DNA of 64,000 nt. It comes from JAJCYL01 sp963664285 (GTDB lineage: Bacteria; Bacteroidota; Bacteroidia; Cytophagales; Cyclobacteriaceae). A program made the position numbers and the translations under genes. Under the pieces are notes generated by a model, which was not told where the DNA came from, made no database searches, and saw only the letters and a list, made by a program, of their open reading frames with translations. Positions 61,727 through 64,000 of this stretch are shown one piece after another; within the stretch, counting starts at the first letter, position 1; each line of letters starts with the position of its first letter. The stretch spans positions 1 to 64,000 of the forward strand of contig CAXXNX010000064.1 of NCBI GenBank assembly GCA_963664285.2, read 5' to 3'.

Positions 61727-63535
61727 ATGCAAAGTATCCGAAATGTGGCCATTATTGCCCATGTTGATCATGGGAAGACCACCCTTGTGGATAAAATTAT
61801 TCATGCCACCAGCCTGCTTAGAGATAATCAAGAAAAAGGAGAGCTCATTCTTGATAGCAATGACTTGGAGAGGGAACGTGGCATAACCATTCTTGCTAAG
61901 AATATAGCTGTCGAGTACAAAGGAGTGAAGATCAATATCATTGATACTCCTGGTCACGCCGATTTTGGTGGAGAAGTGGAAAGGGTCCTTAAGATGGCCG
62001 ATGGAGTATTGTTATTGGTGGATGCGTTCGAGGGATGCATGCCGCAAACCCGTTTTGTACTGAGTAAGGCCTTATCCCTTGGTTTGAAACCAATAGTAGT
62101 GATCAACAAAGTGGACAAAGAAAATTGCCGACCAGACGAAGTGCAGGGACAAGTGTTTGATTTGATGTTTAATCTTGATGCGTCCGAAGACCAGTTGGAT
62201 TTCGTGACCATATACGGTTCTTCCAAGCAGGGATGGATGGGAACGGATTGGCAAAAGCCGGGCAAAGACATTACACCGATTCTGGATGCAATTATTGATG
62301 TAATACCAGAAGCGCCAAGCCCTGAAGGTAAACCGGTATTCCAGGTCACTTCTTTGGATTACTCATCTTTCGTTGGTCGCATTGCAATAGGTCGTGTCTA
62401 TCAAGGATCTTTGAAAGAGGGTCAGCAGGTGGGATTGGTAAAGAATGATAGCTCGGTAAAGCGCACCAAGATTAAAGAGCTTAATGTATTTCAGGGCTTG
62501 GGCAGACTCAGGGTGCAGGAGGTGAAGGCAGGAGATATTTGTGCTATTACCGGTATTGAAGGGTTTGAAATCGGGGATACTATTACGGATATCGATCATC
62601 CACAGGCAATGTCCCGGATTCCTATTGATGAGCCTACTATGAGTATGCTCTTTACCATAAATAACTCACCATTTTTTGGGAAAGAAGGAAAATTTGTCAC
62701 TTCAAGACACCTGCGAGATCGACTTTTTAAGGAGTTGGAAAAAAACCTCGCGTTACGGGTAGAAGAGACAAATAGCGAAGACAAGTTTATGGTTTTTGGC
62801 CGTGGTGTTTTGCACTTGTCGATCCTGATAGAGACAATGAGGAGAGAGGGTTATGAATTTCAGGTGGGTCAACCCCAGGTAATATTCAGACAGATAGATG
62901 GTATACGTCACGAGCCTATAGAACTTTTGGTGGTTGATGTTCCTGATGAATATGCAGGTAAGGTAATTGAGATGGCTACGCAGCGGAAAGGTGAACTAAG
63001 AATCATGGAGCCAAAGGGTAACATCCAGCACCTGGAATTTGAAATACCTTCTCGTGGTTTGATTGGTATACGAACCAATATGCTTAACAGTACGGCAGGA
63101 GAGGCAGTGATGAGCCATCGTTTCATTGACTATCAGCCTTACAAGGGACCTATTCAGGGAAGAAACAATGGCTCTCTTATATCCTTGAAAAATGGTGTAG
63201 GTACACCCTACTCGATAGATAAGTTACAGGACAGAGGAGTGTTTTTTGTTGATCCGGGAGAAGAATTGTATACGGGTCAGGTCATCGGAGAAAATAATAG
63301 AGGTGGAGATATCATAGTCAATGTTCAAAAAGGGAAAAAAATGAGCAACGTGAGAGCTGCCGGTACGGATGATAGCGTCAAGATCGCACCCAAGAGAAAG
63401 TTTTCCCTCGAAGAGGCATTGGAATATATTCAAAAAGATGAGTACGTTGAGGTTACACCCAAGTCAATTCGGATGAGAAAAATCTATCTCAATGAACATG
63501 AACGTAGGCGCATGCAAGACAAGGTGGAGGAATAG
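61727..63535 (+). CDS. typA: Ribosome-associated GTPase TypA/BipA
   Basis: The 602-aa translational GTPase has G1 AHVDHGKTTLVDK at 11-23, G2 RERGITI, G3 DTPGHADFGGEVE near 74-86 and G4 NKVD near 127. Domain II and EF-G-like domains III and V follow, and the TypA-specific C-terminus includes IQHLEFEIPSRGLIG and RNNGSLISLKNGVGTPYSI. TypA aids 50S assembly and stress or cold adaptation. The length is normal. Its TAG stop is formed by the TA target and the first G of the inverted-repeat element that follows. Confidence 0.97.
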   Translation: MQSIRNVAIIAHVDHGKTTLVDKIIHATSLLRDNQEKGELILDSNDLERERGITILAKNIAVEYKGVKINIIDTPGHADFGGEVERVLKMADGVLLLVDAFEGCMPQTRFVLSKALSLGLKPIVVINKVDKENCRPDEVQGQVFDLMFNLDASEDQLDFVTIYGSSKQGWMGTDWQKPGKDITPILDAIIDVIPEAPSPEGKPVFQVTSLDYSSFVGRIAIGRVYQGSLKEGQQVGLVKNDSSVKRTKIKELNVFQGLGRLRVQEVKAGDICAITGIEGFEIGDTITDIDHPQAMSRIPIDEPTMSMLFTINNSPFFGKEGKFVTSRHLRDRLFKELEKNLALRVEETNSEDKFMVFGRGVLHLSILIETMRREGYEFQVGQPQVIFRQIDGIRHEPIELLVVDVPDEYAGKVIEMATQRKGELRIMEPKGNIQHLEFEIPSRGLIGIRTNMLNSTAGEAVMSHRFIDYQPYKGPIQGRNNGSLISLKNGVGTPYSIDKLQDRGVFFVDPGEELYTGQVIGENNRGGDIIVNVQKGKKMSNVRAAGTDDSVKIAPKRKFSLEEALEYIQKDEYVEVTPKSIRMRKIYLNEHERRRMQDKVEE

Positions 63536-63695
63536 TGTGTCAATTACTAAATTCATTCACTATTTTTACCACTCTTCTTCCTTTCTACTACGTTGAAATT
63601 TTCAACCGTAACGATGCTATGATTTCAAATTCCGTCTTGAATAAAGAAAAAATAGTAGCAAAATTTAGTAAACCAATTTAGTAATTGACACACTA
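63533..63695. repeat. 163-bp palindromic-ended element between typA and a ypdA-like gene
   Basis: The inverted ends are perfect over 21 bases (63533-63553 and 63675-63695), starting TAGTGTGTCAATTACTAAA. A TA dinucleotide sits at each edge, as expected for an IS630/mariner-type MITE. There is no coding content. It supplies the stop codon context of both convergent genes. Confidence 0.65.
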
Positions 63696-64000
63696 GTCTG
63701 AAGGAACCATTAGTTTTTTCGCTAAATCCTGAATGATAACTTCCGCATGAACCCTCGAGTTTTCAATAAACCACTTATTGGTTTTTAGTCCACCACAGAT
63801 CACCCCGGCAAGGTACACATTAGGTACATTCGTCTCTTGGGTTTCAGGATTGTAAGCCGGGGTACTCAATTCATCATCACCGATTTTGATACCGATATCC
63901 ATTAGGAATTGAAAATTCGGTTGATAGCCGGTCATTGCCAGTACAAAATCATTTTTAAGTGTTAGGGATCTATCAGGAGTTTGAATGTCAATTTCATCTT
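63693..64000 (-). CDS. YpdA-like bacillithiol disulfide reductase, C-terminal part
   Basis: The reading enters from beyond the window edge and ends at TAG 63693. It shows FVLAMTGYQPNFQFLMDIGI, then NPETQETNVPNVYLAGVICG and NKWFIENSRVHAEVI, the C-terminal FAD-binding signature of the YpdA family. These NADPH-dependent flavoproteins are linked to bacillithiol recycling, which occurs in some Bacteroidota. About 100 residues are visible. Confidence 0.75.
   Translation of the reverse strand, partial: DEIDIQTPDRSLTLKNDFVLAMTGYQPNFQFLMDIGIKIGDDELSTPAYNPETQETNVPNVYLAGVICGGLKTNKWFIENSRVHAEVIIQDLAKKLMVPSD

Noticed and set aside
1..64000. CRISPR arrays, tRNA or rRNA genes
   Set aside because: No regularly spaced short direct repeats and no cloverleaf or rRNA signatures were noticed. 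All repeats seen are IS or MITE type.

Overview
The window looks like chromosome of a Bacteroidota bacterium, probably Cytophagales-like. Supporting signs are the coaX / outer-membrane barrel / TPR gene chain, an NhaD antiporter, a DUF5522 cysteine protein, lipoproteins of Bacteroidota type, and weak Shine-Dalgarno sites with a TAnnTTTG-type promoter before typA. The genome is heavily loaded with insertion sequences: nine IS1380-like loci, three IS30-like, two ISNCY-like, two IS1595-like, one IS5/IS1182-like, three copies of a 162-bp MITE, and three further unique inverted-repeat elements. Many genes hit by these elements are in decay, while housekeeping genes beside them (gltA, typA, rocD, nhaD) are intact. 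No tRNA, rRNA or CRISPR array was seen.

Layout. 1-4364: two broken FAD oxidoreductase genes between IS30 copies. 4555-9536: TPR protein, a broken outer-membrane barrel and coaX, the last split by an IS1380 copy. 9754-16986: nhaD, rocD and a DUF5522 gene, with a MITE, an IS5-like, an ISNCY-like element and a second MITE stacked at TAATTA sites. 16987-26345: M1 peptidase, metallo-beta-lactamase-fold enzyme, IS1380, SPFH protein, citrate synthase, ApaG, methyltransferase, kinase, DinB protein, and a fragment of a sugar dehydrogenase. 60298-64000: serine hydrolase, typA, and the end of a YpdA-like reductase.

The central discovery is 26762-59085. This 32.3-kb segment is bounded by two inverted IS1380 copies and sits at a TTAA inside a third IS1380 copy. 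The two halves of that third copy (26346-26761 and 59090-60293) rejoin to 1,620 bp with an uninterrupted codon junction and a duplicated TTAA. This is what transposition of a composite transposon would leave.

Its cargo is a carbohydrate catabolic set more often seen in Planctomycetes-type genomes: two formylglycine sulfatases, cytochrome c-linked and PVC-type dehydrogenases, two DUF1080 proteins (3-keto-glycoside hydrolase family), a DUF6807 protein, two ThuA-like proteins, a TIM-barrel sugar epimerase, an alpha/beta hydrolase and a sugar MFS permease. There is no SusC/SusD pair and no classical glycoside hydrolase. I infer an oxidative (3-keto-type) route for sulfated or modified glycosides. 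Both edge genes of the segment are truncated and several cargo genes are broken, so it now looks partly decayed.
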